DNA of 41,093 nucleotides, taken from NCBI GenBank assembly GCA_934155165.1, contig CAKPGS010000005.1:1-41093 (forward strand), read 5' to 3'. This DNA comes from an uncultured Clostridia bacterium. Lineage in GTDB: Bacteria; Bacillota; Clostridia; TANB77; CAG-508. Below, one piece after another: positions 24,391 to 33,163 of the stretch (its first letter is position 1; every line of letters begins with the position of its first letter). The notes beneath the pieces are model-generated. The model saw only the letters and a program-made list of their open reading frames with translations, was not told where the DNA came from and did not search any database. The position numbers and the translations under genes were made by a program.

Positions 24391-25873
24391 TCTAAGATAT
24401 AAAACAAAATCTATAAGAATACGTTTATTTTTAATATTATCAATAACAATTCTTACAATAATTGTTGCACTAATTTTAATGAATAACATTATACTAAAAT
24501 CTTTCTTTCTATATTCAAAAGAACAAACATTATTAGATGTATACAATCAAATAAATGAATTTTATAAAAATCCAGAAGATTCTGATAAAATGAAAGATGA
24601 ATTACAAAAAATTGCTGTAAATAATAACTTTGACATTTTAATACAAAAGGAAAATTATATTAATGTATATACATCTAACAGAGAATTTGGACTTTCAAAT
24701 ATAGAAATTAATAAAATATTAGAAGAAAGTAATAAAGAAAATGAATTATTATATAATAAAGATAATGTAAATGTAAAGAAAGTTGCAGATAGCAAAACAA
24801 ATATGAGATATATATTGCTTTCAGCAAGGCTAGATAATGGTTATTTTTTATATATAAAATTACCGTTACAATTCATATATGATAGTGTTAAAATTTCAAA
24901 TACATTTTTATATTTAATAGGTGGAGCAACAGTTATAATTTCAGGTATAGTAACAATGTTTATTGCTAAAAGATTTACAGAGCCAATACTTGAATTGAAC
25001 GATATAGCTAAAAGAATGGCAAAATTGGACTTTTCTAAAAAATATCAAGAAAATGAAGCAGAAGATGAAATAAATAATCTTGGAAAAAGCATAAACGAAA
25101 TGTCCAGAAAACTAGAAACAACAATTAAACAATTACGAACTTCTAATACCGAACTGGAAAGAGATATAGAAGAAAAGTCTAAAATAGATGAAATGAGAAG
25201 AACTTTTATTTCAGATGTATCACATGAATTAAAAACACCTATAGCATTAATACAAGGATATTCAGAAGGATTAATAGAAAATGTAAATTCAGATGAAGAA
25301 AATAGAAAATTTTATGCAGAAGTAATTCAAGATGAAGCAAATAAAATGGATAAATTGGTTAAAGAATTGCTAGAACTTATGAAGCTTGAATATGGTGGTA
25401 GAAAGTTTAACAATACTAATTTTAATATAGTTGAATTAGTAAACGAGGTTATAAGAAAAAGCAAAGTAATGTTAGAAGAAAACAAAATAAAAGTGAAATT
25501 TGAAAATGAAGAAGAACATTATGTATATGCAGATGAATTTTATATGGAGCAAATTCTAACAAATTATTTTACAAATGCAATAAAAAATGCTGATGAAATT
25601 GAAAAAGAAAAATATATAGAAATAAAAATAGAAGAAAAAGAAAGTACAGTAAGAATATCTGTATTTAATACAGGAAAAAACATAAGCGAAGAGAATCTAA
25701 ATAAAATTTGGAAAAGATTTTATAAAGAAGATAGTTCAAGAAATAGAGAAGCGGGAGGCTCTGGAATAGGATTGTCTTTGGTAAAAGCAATAATGGATAA
25801 TTACAAAAATGAATATGGAGTTATAAATAAATATAATGGAGTAGAATTTTATTTTGAACTAAATAAAATTTAA
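24377..25873 (+). CDS. Sensor histidine kinase (HAMP, HisKA, HATPase)
   Basis: A 498-residue membrane kinase paired with the upstream regulator. Parts in order: membrane helix 1 (about residues 17-38), extracellular sensor of about 130 residues, helix 2 (about 175-197), HAMP domain, HisKA dimerisation helix with the phospho-acceptor histidine 283 in DVSHELKTP, and the ATPase domain with N-box NYFTNAIKNA and GSGIGLSLVKAIM. The start is TTG at 24377 inside the end of the regulator gene, with AGG 8 bases upstream, giving translational coupling. The sensor part has no recognisable ligand domain. A terminator follows. Confidence 0.92.
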   Translation: MKLNSLRYKTKSIRIRLFLILSITILTIIVALILMNNIILKSFFLYSKEQTLLDVYNQINEFYKNPEDSDKMKDELQKIAVNNNFDILIQKENYINVYTSNREFGLSNIEINKILEESNKENELLYNKDNVNVKKVADSKTNMRYILLSARLDNGYFLYIKLPLQFIYDSVKISNTFLYLIGGATVIISGIVTMFIAKRFTEPILELNDIAKRMAKLDFSKKYQENEAEDEINNLGKSINEMSRKLETTIKQLRTSNTELERDIEEKSKIDEMRRTFISDVSHELKTPIALIQGYSEGLIENVNSDEENRKFYAEVIQDEANKMDKLVKELLELMKLEYGGRKFNNTNFNIVELVNEVIRKSKVMLEENKIKVKFENEEEHYVYADEFYMEQILTNYFTNAIKNADEIEKEKYIEIKIEEKESTVRISVFNTGKNISEENLNKIWKRFYKEDSSRNREAGGSGIGLSLVKAIMDNYKNEYGVINKYNGVEFYFELNKI

Positions 25874-25903
25874 TACAATAAATAGAAATGTCAAATAGTG
25901 TCG

Positions 25904-25937
25904 AAAAGTGAAGTACGAAAGTGCTTTACTTTTTTGC
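25904..25937 (+). terminator. Terminator after the two-component system
   Basis: Thirteen-base-pair stem with two G-U pairs (25904-25916 with 25921-25933), GAAA tetraloop, then T-run. Confidence 0.75.
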
Positions 25938-26068
25938 TTTTTCGTAGTAAAGTAAAAACATAAAATTGCAATTTTTTATCATTAATTTTTTATTCAATTT
26001 TAAGTTTTATTCTTAAAATTTCCAAACGAATTACAATAAAATAATTAAAAGGAGGCAATAGTTTATGA

Positions 26069-26677
26069 ATGATTAATGCTAGTAGTTTGCGCATAAATAT
26101 TATAAGTTTAATAATTACACTATTAATATTTAATGCTTTTGAATTTGCCAAAGAAGCTATTAATTTTGAAGTACCAAAAAGAAATATTGCTATAGAAAAT
26201 TCAAATATAACAAATAACGAGGAATCAAAAGAAGAAAAAAATATAGAAGAAACAGAAACCGAGAAGCAAGAAAAAATGGAAGAAATACCATATGAATGGG
26301 GAATTTCTATACCAACAATTAATTTAAAGGCACAAATAAGTGAAGGAACAACAAAAGAAGTAATGGACAAATATGTTGGTCACTTTGTAGATACCGGTGT
26401 AATAAAAGGCAATATATGTTTAGGAGCTCATAATAGAGGATATCCAGTTAATTATTTTGAAAATATAAAAAGCTTGAACAAAAACGACCTAATTTTTTAT
26501 AAAAAAGAAGATAAAACATATTGCTTTAAAGTAGAAACAGTAACAGTAATAAGAGATACAGACTGGACATATTTAGAAGAAACAGAAGATAACAGAATAA
26601 CATTAATAACATGTGTAGAGAATGAACCAGATTATAGAAGATGTGTTCAAGCTGTAGAAGTAAAAGGAGGAATTTAA
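26069..26677 (+). CDS. Sortase (cysteine transpeptidase)
   Basis: A 202-residue membrane-anchored sortase that would cut an LPxTG-type motif and join the protein to an amine acceptor. N-terminal helix (about residues 9-25), Glu/Lys-rich stalk, then the catalytic domain with His121 in LGAHNRGYP, Cys182 in LITCVENEP and Arg190 or Arg191 in DYRRCVQA. The subclass is unclear to me. Its immediate neighbour, with no gap at all, is an adhesin ending in LPRTG, its obvious substrate. The start is odd: GGAGG (26051-26055) is best spaced for an ATG at 26065 that opens a frame of only three codons (MND, stop), while the sortase ATG at 26069 overlaps that mini-frame. Confidence 0.88.
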   Translation: MINASSLRINIISLIITLLIFNAFEFAKEAINFEVPKRNIAIENSNITNNEESKEEKNIEETETEKQEKMEEIPYEWGISIPTINLKAQISEGTTKEVMDKYVGHFVDTGVIKGNICLGAHNRGYPVNYFENIKSLNKNDLIFYKKEDKTYCFKVETVTVIRDTDWTYLEETEDNRITLITCVENEPDYRRCVQAVEVKGGI

Positions 26678-27946
26678 ATGAAAAAAATAAATATAAAATT
26701 AATAATAAGTTTAGCAATAGTAATGATATTAGGAAATTTTATTAGTATATTTAGCTTTGCAAGTTTTAATATAGATAGTGCAAACTTATATTCAAAAGGA
26801 GATTGTGGAAGATTAATTAAGAAAAATGGAACTGTAGTAAAAACAAGTTTTATAGTATATTCAAAAGATGGAAAAGAATACCCTGCATATTGCTTAGATA
26901 AATCTAAACCAGGAGTAGGAGAGGTAGGAAACTATAATGTTAATATAAATTCAACTATAAGTAATGTAATGATTTGGAAAACAATAATAAATGGCTATCC
27001 ATATAAAACACCAGCTGAACTTGGTTGTGCAAACAATGAAGAAGCATTTATGGCAACAAAAATGGCTGTATATACAGCTTTATACGATTATCAAATGAGT
27101 GATTTTGAAGGAATAGGAGATGCAGGTTATAGAGTAATAAATGCAATAAACAATATAGTTTCAGCTGCACGAAATTCAAGTAGCACAAAAATATCTTCAG
27201 ACTTAAAATTAACAAGTGATAGTAATCTTTTTGAATTAGATAATATAAATTCAAAATATATTTCACAAACATTTAAAGTAACAGCAAATGGACCAATGCC
27301 AAATTATAAAATCAATTTAAGTGGCAATATTCCAGAAGGAACAATTATTACAGATGTAAATAACAACGAAAAAAGTGAATTTACTTCTAAAGAAAAATTT
27401 AAAGTTTTATTACCAATAGCAACCTTAGGGCAAGGAGGCGATTTAAATATAAAAGTAGAATCAGGAGTGGAAACAAAGCCAGTATTTTATGGTATATCTC
27501 CAAACTCTGCAAATCAAGATTATGCAATAACAGGAGCAACTTATGAAGATGGAGTAGGCGAAGCTACACTAACATATAGTAAAAATGAAACAAAATTAAA
27601 AATTTTCAAACAAGACACAGATACAAAAGAAGTTTTAGCAGGAGCAAAATTTGATTTATTAGATAGCGAAAAAAATGTATTATATACTAATTTAACATCA
27701 GATGAAAATGGTTTAATTTTAATAAATAATTTAATGCCTGGAACATATTACTTAAAAGAAACAAAAGCGCCTAATAACTATTTAGTTTATGAAGATTATA
27801 TAAAATTAGAGGTAGGTTTTAACGAAGAAATATCAATAATAGTAAATAATAACAAAGGAGAAAAGCCAACAATAGAAGTAACAAAAAATAAAGTAACAGT
27901 AAAACAAAAAATGATAGAAAATAAATTGCCAAGAACTGGAATGTAG
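26678..27946 (+). CDS. Thioester-domain/SpaA-like surface adhesin with truncated LPRTG signal
   Basis: A 422-residue secreted protein: signal peptide (about residues 1-29), an N-terminal region resembling thioester adhesion domains (Cys72 in AYCLDKSKPG), an Ig-like middle, and a C-terminal SpaA/Cna-B domain (about 305-393) with KIFKQD and YLKETKAP, the lysine and glutamate expected to form an isopeptide bond. The partner glutamine of a thioester is normally in a TQxA motif; here the matching place reads ATKMAVY, with Lys128. The protein ends at LPRTG plus one Met: the usual membrane helix and basic tail are not encoded before the TAG, although an IIRRKKLD tail follows in the same frame. The ribosome site lies inside the sortase gene's end. 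Confidence 0.82.
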   Translation: MKKINIKLIISLAIVMILGNFISIFSFASFNIDSANLYSKGDCGRLIKKNGTVVKTSFIVYSKDGKEYPAYCLDKSKPGVGEVGNYNVNINSTISNVMIWKTIINGYPYKTPAELGCANNEEAFMATKMAVYTALYDYQMSDFEGIGDAGYRVINAINNIVSAARNSSSTKISSDLKLTSDSNLFELDNINSKYISQTFKVTANGPMPNYKINLSGNIPEGTIITDVNNNEKSEFTSKEKFKVLLPIATLGQGGDLNIKVESGVETKPVFYGISPNSANQDYAITGATYEDGVGEATLTYSKNETKLKIFKQDTDTKEVLAGAKFDLLDSEKNVLYTNLTSDENGLILINNLMPGTYYLKETKAPNNYLVYEDYIKLEVGFNEEISIIVNNNKGEKPTIEVTKNKVTVKQKMIENKLPRTGM

Positions 27947-28012
27947 CCAATTATAAGAAGAAAAAAGCTTGACTGAAAATTAGAAATGAAATAGAGTGAA
28001 ATAGGGGACGGG

Positions 28013-28044
28013 GTCAAAAGTTACTATGAAAGATGAATTTTGAC
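28013..28044 (+). repeat. GTCAAAA/TTTTGAC hairpin preceded by GGGGACGG
   Basis: A 7-base-pair inverted repeat (28013-28019, 28038-28044) just after GGGGACGGG at 28004-28012, in the noncoding stretch between the adhesin gene and tRNA-Thr. The G-rich block is unlike its A+T-rich surroundings and may be a decayed repeat of another REP class. Confidence 0.35.
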
Positions 28045-28067
28045 TTAGTACTTAAATTAAGTAAAAT

Positions 28068-28110
28068 AAAAAAGAGGATTAAATTAGTTAATAATTTTTT
28101 CCTCTTTTTT
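28068..28110 (-). terminator. Bidirectional terminator, tRNA-Thr and adhesin operon
   Basis: Eleven-base-pair stem (28068-28078 with 28100-28110) plus an inner AAATTA/TAATTT helix. It carries A-runs on the left and T-runs on the right, so it works in both directions. It lies 6 bases beyond the tRNA 3' end. Confidence 0.8.
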
Positions 28111-28116
28111 ACATTA

Positions 28117-28192
28117 TGGAGCCATTAGGCAGAATCGAACTGCCGACCTACAGGTTACGAATCTGTTGCTCTACCAACTGAGCTATAATGGC
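28117..28192 (-). tRNA. tRNA-Thr (anticodon CGT)
   Basis: The reverse strand folds as a complete 76-base tRNA: 7-base-pair acceptor GCCATTA/TAATGGC, D arm GCTC/GAGC with AGTTGGTA, anticodon loop TTCGTAA (anticodon CGT, reading ACG), variable loop AGGTC, T arm GGCAG/CTGCC with TTCGATT, discriminator T and an encoded CCA. The innermost anticodon-stem pair is A-C rather than a Watson-Crick pair. It has its own promoter and terminator. Confidence 0.95.
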
Positions 28193-28205
28193 ATATGCTT
28201 TGTAA

Positions 28206-28234
28206 ATTATATTTTAATGTATAAATATTGTCAA
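28206..28234 (-). promoter_or_regulatory. Consensus promoter for tRNA-Thr
   Basis: Reverse strand: TTGACA (28229-28234), 17-base spacer, TATAAT (28206-28211). Both boxes are perfect. Transcription would start about 7 bases before the tRNA. Confidence 0.85.
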
Positions 28235-28240
28235 GAAATT

Positions 28241-28269
28241 TTGACTATTTTTGATATATGTGATAAAAT
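28241..28269 (+). promoter_or_regulatory. ftsY: SigA-type promoter for ftsY
   Basis: TTGACT (28241-28246), 17-base spacer, TAAAAT (28264-28269). It is back to back with the tRNA promoter, the two -35 boxes being 6 bases apart. Confidence 0.6.
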
Positions 28270-28306
28270 ACCAAGGCAAATTAAAAAAGATACATAGGAG
28301 GAAAAA

Positions 28307-29212
28307 ATGGGCTTTTTTGATAAGTTAAAACAAGGATTAAATAAAACAAAAACATCAATAGATGACAAGATAAATAATGTTTTTAGCAATTTTAGAAAAG
28401 TTGATGAAGACTTACTAGAAGAATTAGAAGAAGCACTTATAATGTCAGATATAGGAATGGAAACATCAGTACAAATTATAAATAATTTACGTACAAGGGC
28501 TAAAAAAGAAAAAATAGAAGATGAAGAATCTATTAGAAAAGCATTAAGAGAAGAAATGGAAAGTATGCTTAGCCAATTAGATAATAGTTTGAATATTGAA
28601 ACTACACCAGCTGTTATATTAGTTGTAGGAGTAAATGGAGTTGGAAAAACAACATCAATAGGAAAAATAGCAAATAAATTGCAAAAGCAAGGTAAAAAAG
28701 TTATGCTTGCAGCAGCAGATACCTTTAGAGCAGCAGCTGTTGAACAATTAGAAATCTGGGCAAATAGAGTTGGCTGTGATATAGTGAAAAAAGATGAAGG
28801 AGCAGACCCTGCATCAGTAGTGTTTGATGCAATAAGAAAAGCTAAAGCAAATAATGTAGATGTACTAATTTGTGATACAGCAGGAAGACTACACAATAAA
28901 AAGAACTTAATGGATGAATTATCTAAAATAAACAAAATAATAGATAGAGAGTTGCCAAATTCATCAAAAGAAACAATGCTTGTAATAGATGGAACAACAG
29001 GGCAAAATGCTATTTCGCAAACAAAAGCTTTTAAAGAAATAGTTAATATTACTGGAATAATTCTTACAAAATTAGATGGAACAGCAAAAGGTGGAGTTGT
29101 TTTAGGTATATCAAATGAAAATAAAATACCAATAAAATTTATTGGTGTAGGTGAGCAAATAGATGATATGGAAGAATTTAATGCAGAAGAATTTGTAAAA
29201 GCAATTATATAA
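28307..29212 (+). CDS. ftsY: Signal recognition particle receptor FtsY
   Basis: A GTPase that docks the SRP-ribosome complex at the membrane for cotranslational insertion. At 301 residues it has only the N and G domains, without the long acidic A domain of E. coli FtsY, as is normal in Firmicutes; the N-terminal MGFFDKLKQGLNKTK helix is the membrane-targeting part. GTPase motifs: GVNGVGKTTS, DTFRAAAVEQL, DTAGRLHNK, TKLDGTAKGG. TAGGAGG precedes the ATG. It is followed after 16 bases by the UPF0182 gene, suggesting an operon. ffh is not in the window. Confidence 0.97.
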   Translation: MGFFDKLKQGLNKTKTSIDDKINNVFSNFRKVDEDLLEELEEALIMSDIGMETSVQIINNLRTRAKKEKIEDEESIRKALREEMESMLSQLDNSLNIETTPAVILVVGVNGVGKTTSIGKIANKLQKQGKKVMLAAADTFRAAAVEQLEIWANRVGCDIVKKDEGADPASVVFDAIRKAKANNVDVLICDTAGRLHNKKNLMDELSKINKIIDRELPNSSKETMLVIDGTTGQNAISQTKAFKEIVNITGIILTKLDGTAKGGVVLGISNENKIPIKFIGVGEQIDDMEEFNAEEFVKAII

Positions 29213-29228
29213 AAATGGAGGTATAAAA

Positions 29229-32072
29229 GTGGAAGAAAAAAAAGTTCAAGAAAACAAAAAAAATGAACAAAAAGCCACACCAAAGAAAAAAAGATTAAGA
29301 ACAAAGTTAGTTCTAATATTTTTAGTATTAACAGCTATTATAGGATATATCTGTTTTAGAGGAAGTTATTTAGAAACACTTGAATTAGGAGAAAATTATT
29401 TATCTGTATATTGGAATAATATTCAATACAAAACAGCAATTTTTATAGCTGAATTTGTAATCTTATTTATTGCAATTATACTTGCCAATAAAAGTATAAA
29501 AAAGGGATTAAAAGCCTTCTTTGAAAATGAAAAAAAGCAAATGCCTAAATTACCAAGTAAATCAATTGCTTTTATATTATCAATAATAGCATCTGCAATT
29601 ACTTTTAATCCAATAAGCAAAAAAATAATGCTTATGATAAACAGTGCAAGTTTTGGAATTGCCGACCCAGTTTTTAAATTGGATATTGGGTATTATGTAT
29701 TTCAAAAACCTGTAATTGAAATGCTAATATTTGCATTTATATTATTAAATATAGGACTTGCTGCATATACGGTTATTTATTATTTAATAGCATTTAATAA
29801 GTTCTTTGATGGAGTTGATAGACAAACTCTAAAGCAAAGTAAATTAATTAATCAATTATTAAATTATTTAAAAATAATAGTTGTTGCTGTAGCAGTATTT
29901 ATAATAGTTAAAACTCAAAATATTTTATTTGAAAAATTATTAACTTTAGATGACAAAAATTCAACAGCATTATATGGAGCTGGATTTACAGACATATTTA
30001 TAAAATTTGGTGGATATGTAATATTAGCAATTATTATGATTATAAGCGTGTTTAAAGCAATTAAATACTTTAAACAAAAAAATACAAAGAAAGTAATAAA
30101 ATCATTAGCAGTAGTACCAGGATATTTAGTATGTTTAGCATTTGTAATACTTGCAACACAACTTATATTTGTAAAGCCAAATGAATTAGAAAAAGAAAAG
30201 AAAAATATTGCATATAATATAGAAGCAACTAAAAATGCTTATGGTTTAAATATTTCTGAACAAAATATAGAAGATTCAGGAACTATAAGTTTAGAACAAA
30301 TACAAAACAATCAAAATGTTATAAACAATATTGCAATAGAAGATGAAAACACAACATTAACAACATTAACAGAAAAACAGTCAAAATCAAAATATTATAA
30401 TTTTGCAAAAAGCAAATTAAGTAAATATACTATAAATGGACAAGATAAACTAGTATATTTATCAGCTAGAGAAATTTCTAATGTAAACAATAGTAGTTAT
30501 TCGAATAAAACTTATAAATATACACACGGATTTGGAACAGTTATAACATCTGCAACATCAACAGATGAAAGTGGAAATATAGAATATGTACAAAAAGAAT
30601 TTGATTCATCAGATGAAAAAATAAATGTTATTCAGCCACGTATATACTATGGAACTCAAACGAACCAAGTAGCTATAACAAATTCAAAAAATCAAAAAGA
30701 ATTTGACTATCCTATAAGTGAAACGGAAAATGCAGAAAATACATACGATGGCAAAGGTGGACTACAATTAGGATTTTGGGATAGATTAGTTTTAGGAATA
30801 TATACAAAAAATCCAAAAATTGCATTTTCAAGTAATGTAAATAAAGAAAGTAAAATATTAATTAATAGAAATATTACTCAAAGAGCAAAAACAGTTTTAC
30901 CGGGAATTATTTATGATGAAGAGCCATATCAAGTAATTACAGATGAAGGAAAAACGGTATGGGTATTAGATGGATATACAACATCACAAAATTATCCATA
31001 TTCTCAAACTGTTCAAATAGAAGTAAATGGAAACAGACCAAAAATAAATTACATTAGAAACTCTGTAAAAGTAATAATAGATAGTTACGATGGAACAATG
31101 AAATTTTATATAACAGATAGAACAGATCCTATAATAATGGCATATAGAAACATTTATCCAGATTTATTTGTTAATATAGATGAAAGCATTCCAGCAGACA
31201 TCGCGAAACATTTAACATACTCAGAATTTTTATATAATGTGCAAGCTAAACTTGTAAAAAGATATCATACAGTAAAAACAGACGTATTATATAGAAGTAA
31301 TGACGTATGGGAACCTGCAACACATGTATCAGGTAAAACATTAACAACAGTAGGAACAGAAATAGAGCCATATTATACAATGGTAAAAACTATAGATTCA
31401 AATAAAGAAGAATTAGGACTTGTTTTACCATATACATTAGAAGGAAAACAAAGTTTATCTTCATATATAGTTGGGACAGTAGATGAAAACGGAAATAATA
31501 AATTGAGCTTATACAGATTTGCAGATGATAGCAATGTTGTAGGAACAATGCAACTAGATACACAAATAGAACAAAATTCAGAAATTTCAAAAGAAATACA
31601 AGCATTAAATGTTAGCGGTACAAAATTAATAAGAAATATGATAGTAGTACCAATAGATAATACACTTTTATATGTTGAACCAATATATCAAGTAATGCTT
31701 AATGAAAGTGAAGTACCAGTTTTAAAGAAAATTATAGTTGCATCTGGAAATAAAGTTGCAATAGGTAATAATTTGACAGAAGCTATAGAAAACTTAAGCT
31801 CACAATATGCAACAAAAATTGAAGTTACAAATACAGATACTGAAGAGGCTTTAATTCAAGAAATTATAAAGGCAAATAATAATTTAACAAACTCAAATGC
31901 AAGTAATGATTGGGAATTAATCGGTGTAGATATAAAAGAATTACAAGGATTAATTAATCAATTAGAAGAACTTCAAAAAGAAGAAGAAAAAGAAAATAAG
32001 AAGAATTCAAATATAGAAGATAATACTTCAGAAAATAATAATATTGAAACACAAAATACAATAATTAAATAA
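29229..32072 (+). CDS. UPF0182-family large membrane protein
   Basis: A 947-residue protein of the UPF0182 (COG1615) family, whose function is unknown. A lysine-rich cytoplasmic start is followed by about seven membrane helices within the first 320 residues, and then an extracytoplasmic region of about 600 residues that ends in a Glu/Asn-rich tail. Family-type segments include QPRIYYGTQTNQ, YPISETENAENTYDGKGG and YDGTMKFYITDRTDPI. The start is GTG at 29229 with GGAGG 7 bases before it; the ATGs further in lie past the basic region. It is probably cotranscribed with ftsY and followed by pgsA after 68 bases. Confidence 0.9.
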   Translation: MEEKKVQENKKNEQKATPKKKRLRTKLVLIFLVLTAIIGYICFRGSYLETLELGENYLSVYWNNIQYKTAIFIAEFVILFIAIILANKSIKKGLKAFFENEKKQMPKLPSKSIAFILSIIASAITFNPISKKIMLMINSASFGIADPVFKLDIGYYVFQKPVIEMLIFAFILLNIGLAAYTVIYYLIAFNKFFDGVDRQTLKQSKLINQLLNYLKIIVVAVAVFIIVKTQNILFEKLLTLDDKNSTALYGAGFTDIFIKFGGYVILAIIMIISVFKAIKYFKQKNTKKVIKSLAVVPGYLVCLAFVILATQLIFVKPNELEKEKKNIAYNIEATKNAYGLNISEQNIEDSGTISLEQIQNNQNVINNIAIEDENTTLTTLTEKQSKSKYYNFAKSKLSKYTINGQDKLVYLSAREISNVNNSSYSNKTYKYTHGFGTVITSATSTDESGNIEYVQKEFDSSDEKINVIQPRIYYGTQTNQVAITNSKNQKEFDYPISETENAENTYDGKGGLQLGFWDRLVLGIYTKNPKIAFSSNVNKESKILINRNITQRAKTVLPGIIYDEEPYQVITDEGKTVWVLDGYTTSQNYPYSQTVQIEVNGNRPKINYIRNSVKVIIDSYDGTMKFYITDRTDPIIMAYRNIYPDLFVNIDESIPADIAKHLTYSEFLYNVQAKLVKRYHTVKTDVLYRSNDVWEPATHVSGKTLTTVGTEIEPYYTMVKTIDSNKEELGLVLPYTLEGKQSLSSYIVGTVDENGNNKLSLYRFADDSNVVGTMQLDTQIEQNSEISKEIQALNVSGTKLIRNMIVVPIDNTLLYVEPIYQVMLNESEVPVLKKIIVASGNKVAIGNNLTEAIENLSSQYATKIEVTNTDTEEALIQEIIKANNNLTNSNASNDWELIGVDIKELQGLINQLEELQKEEEKENKKNSNIEDNTSENNNIETQNTIIK

Positions 32073-32140
32073 AAAAACTTTTCAAATTTTAGATTATGAT
32101 ATATAATTTATATATAAATATACAAAGGAGGAGAGCTAAA

Positions 32141-32734
32141 ATGAATTTAGCAAATAAATTAACAATTTTTAGAATTATATTAGTTCCTATAATGGTAATA
32201 ATACCATTTCTAGGAATACAAGGAAGTTGGAATTATATTCCATATGAATGGATTATAATAGATTTGATATTTATAATAGCATCAATTACAGATAAATTAG
32301 ATGGAAGTATTGCAAGAAAAAGAAATGAAATAACAACATTTGGAAAATTTTTAGATCCAATTGCAGATAAAATTTTAGTATTAGCAGCAATGATAATGTT
32401 AGTAGAAGCGGGAAGACTTCCAGCATGGATACCAATAATTGTATTATTTAGAGAATTTATTGTATCTGGTTACAGATTAGTAGCAGTAGAAAAAGGTGGA
32501 AAAGTAATAGCAGCATCTATTTGGGGTAAAATAAAAACAGTAACTCAAATGATAGCAATAATACTAATGTGTATAGACATAAATGGATATTTTGGAATGT
32601 TGAAGGGTCATCTAACAGGATGGGATTTAGCATTAAATATTGTAACATCAGTTTTAATTACAATATCCGTAATAGCAACAATATTTTCTGGTTGGGAATA
32701 CATAAAAGATGGAAAAGAATTATTAAAAGATTAA
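32141..32734 (+). CDS. pgsA: CDP-diacylglycerol--glycerol-3-phosphate 3-phosphatidyltransferase
   Basis: This membrane enzyme makes phosphatidylglycerol phosphate, the precursor of phosphatidylglycerol and cardiolipin. The 197-residue protein starts MNLANKLTIFRI at ATG 32141, behind AAGGAGGAG; the upstream ATG at 32096 has no ribosome site. The CDP-alcohol transferase signature is present in TDKLDGSIARK followed by FGKFLDPIADK, with all the metal-binding aspartates. Several membrane helices follow. The related cardiolipin synthases of this superfamily are an alternative, but the sequence looks most like PgsA. A strong terminator follows. Confidence 0.93.
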   Translation: MNLANKLTIFRIILVPIMVIIPFLGIQGSWNYIPYEWIIIDLIFIIASITDKLDGSIARKRNEITTFGKFLDPIADKILVLAAMIMLVEAGRLPAWIPIIVLFREFIVSGYRLVAVEKGGKVIAASIWGKIKTVTQMIAIILMCIDINGYFGMLKGHLTGWDLALNIVTSVLITISVIATIFSGWEYIKDGKELLKD

Positions 32735-32738
32735 AATT

Positions 32739-32770
32739 AAAAGTAGGCGATTATATAATTGCCTACTTTT
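32739..32770 (+). terminator. Terminator after pgsA, bidirectional
   Basis: Fourteen-base-pair stem (outer part AAAAGTAGGC/GCCTACTTTT) with a 4-base loop. Its right arm reaches the stop of the converging pseudogene at 32769. Confidence 0.85.
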
Positions 32771-33051
32771 AATATGGATATCTTTCAAAAAAATATTTAA
32801 TAATATTATTAGCATTTGTATTATTAACATTTATTAAAACATCTTTATCTAAAGAAATCCACATGGTTATTTTGTAATCATCAATATTATCAATAAAAAC
32901 ACCAATAAAATCGACAATTTCAATAGGATTTTGAAATTCTTTATTCCAATGTAAATTATCTGTTAAATTAATATTACAATTAAAAAACTTATCTAAAAAT
33001 CTTTTAATTTCGCCGTTTTTCTAAACTATACAAATTAATGCTTGCATACAT
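32769..33051 (-). pseudogene. Frameshifted small gene (about 93 aa), unknown family
   Basis: On the reverse strand a start ATG at 33051 with GTGGAG 7 bases upstream opens MYASINLYSLE. The frame is lost at a run of five A's (plus-strand T's 33016-33020). Removing one A continues it as NGEIKRFLDKFFN to a natural end at FFERYPY and a TAA at 32769-32771. The tail reads like a genuine protein (IEIVDFIGVFIDN, YKITMWISLDKD). It resembles small uncharacterised Clostridia proteins I have seen but cannot name. A homopolymer error in the assembly is as likely as a real mutation. Confidence 0.6.
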
Positions 33052-33163
33052 AATAAACTCCACTAAAATTATTTCTTAATAATAGTATTTTAAATTTTTA
33101 AAATACTTATACAATGGAATATTTGGAAAAAATAAGGAAATAATAGTTAATGGAGGAAAAATT

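Noticed and set aside
28231..29304. 357-codon minus-strand frame across ftsY
   Set aside because: It is the reverse complement of ftsY, whose GTPase motifs are unmistakable. The shadow frame is serine/phenylalanine-rich without domain features.
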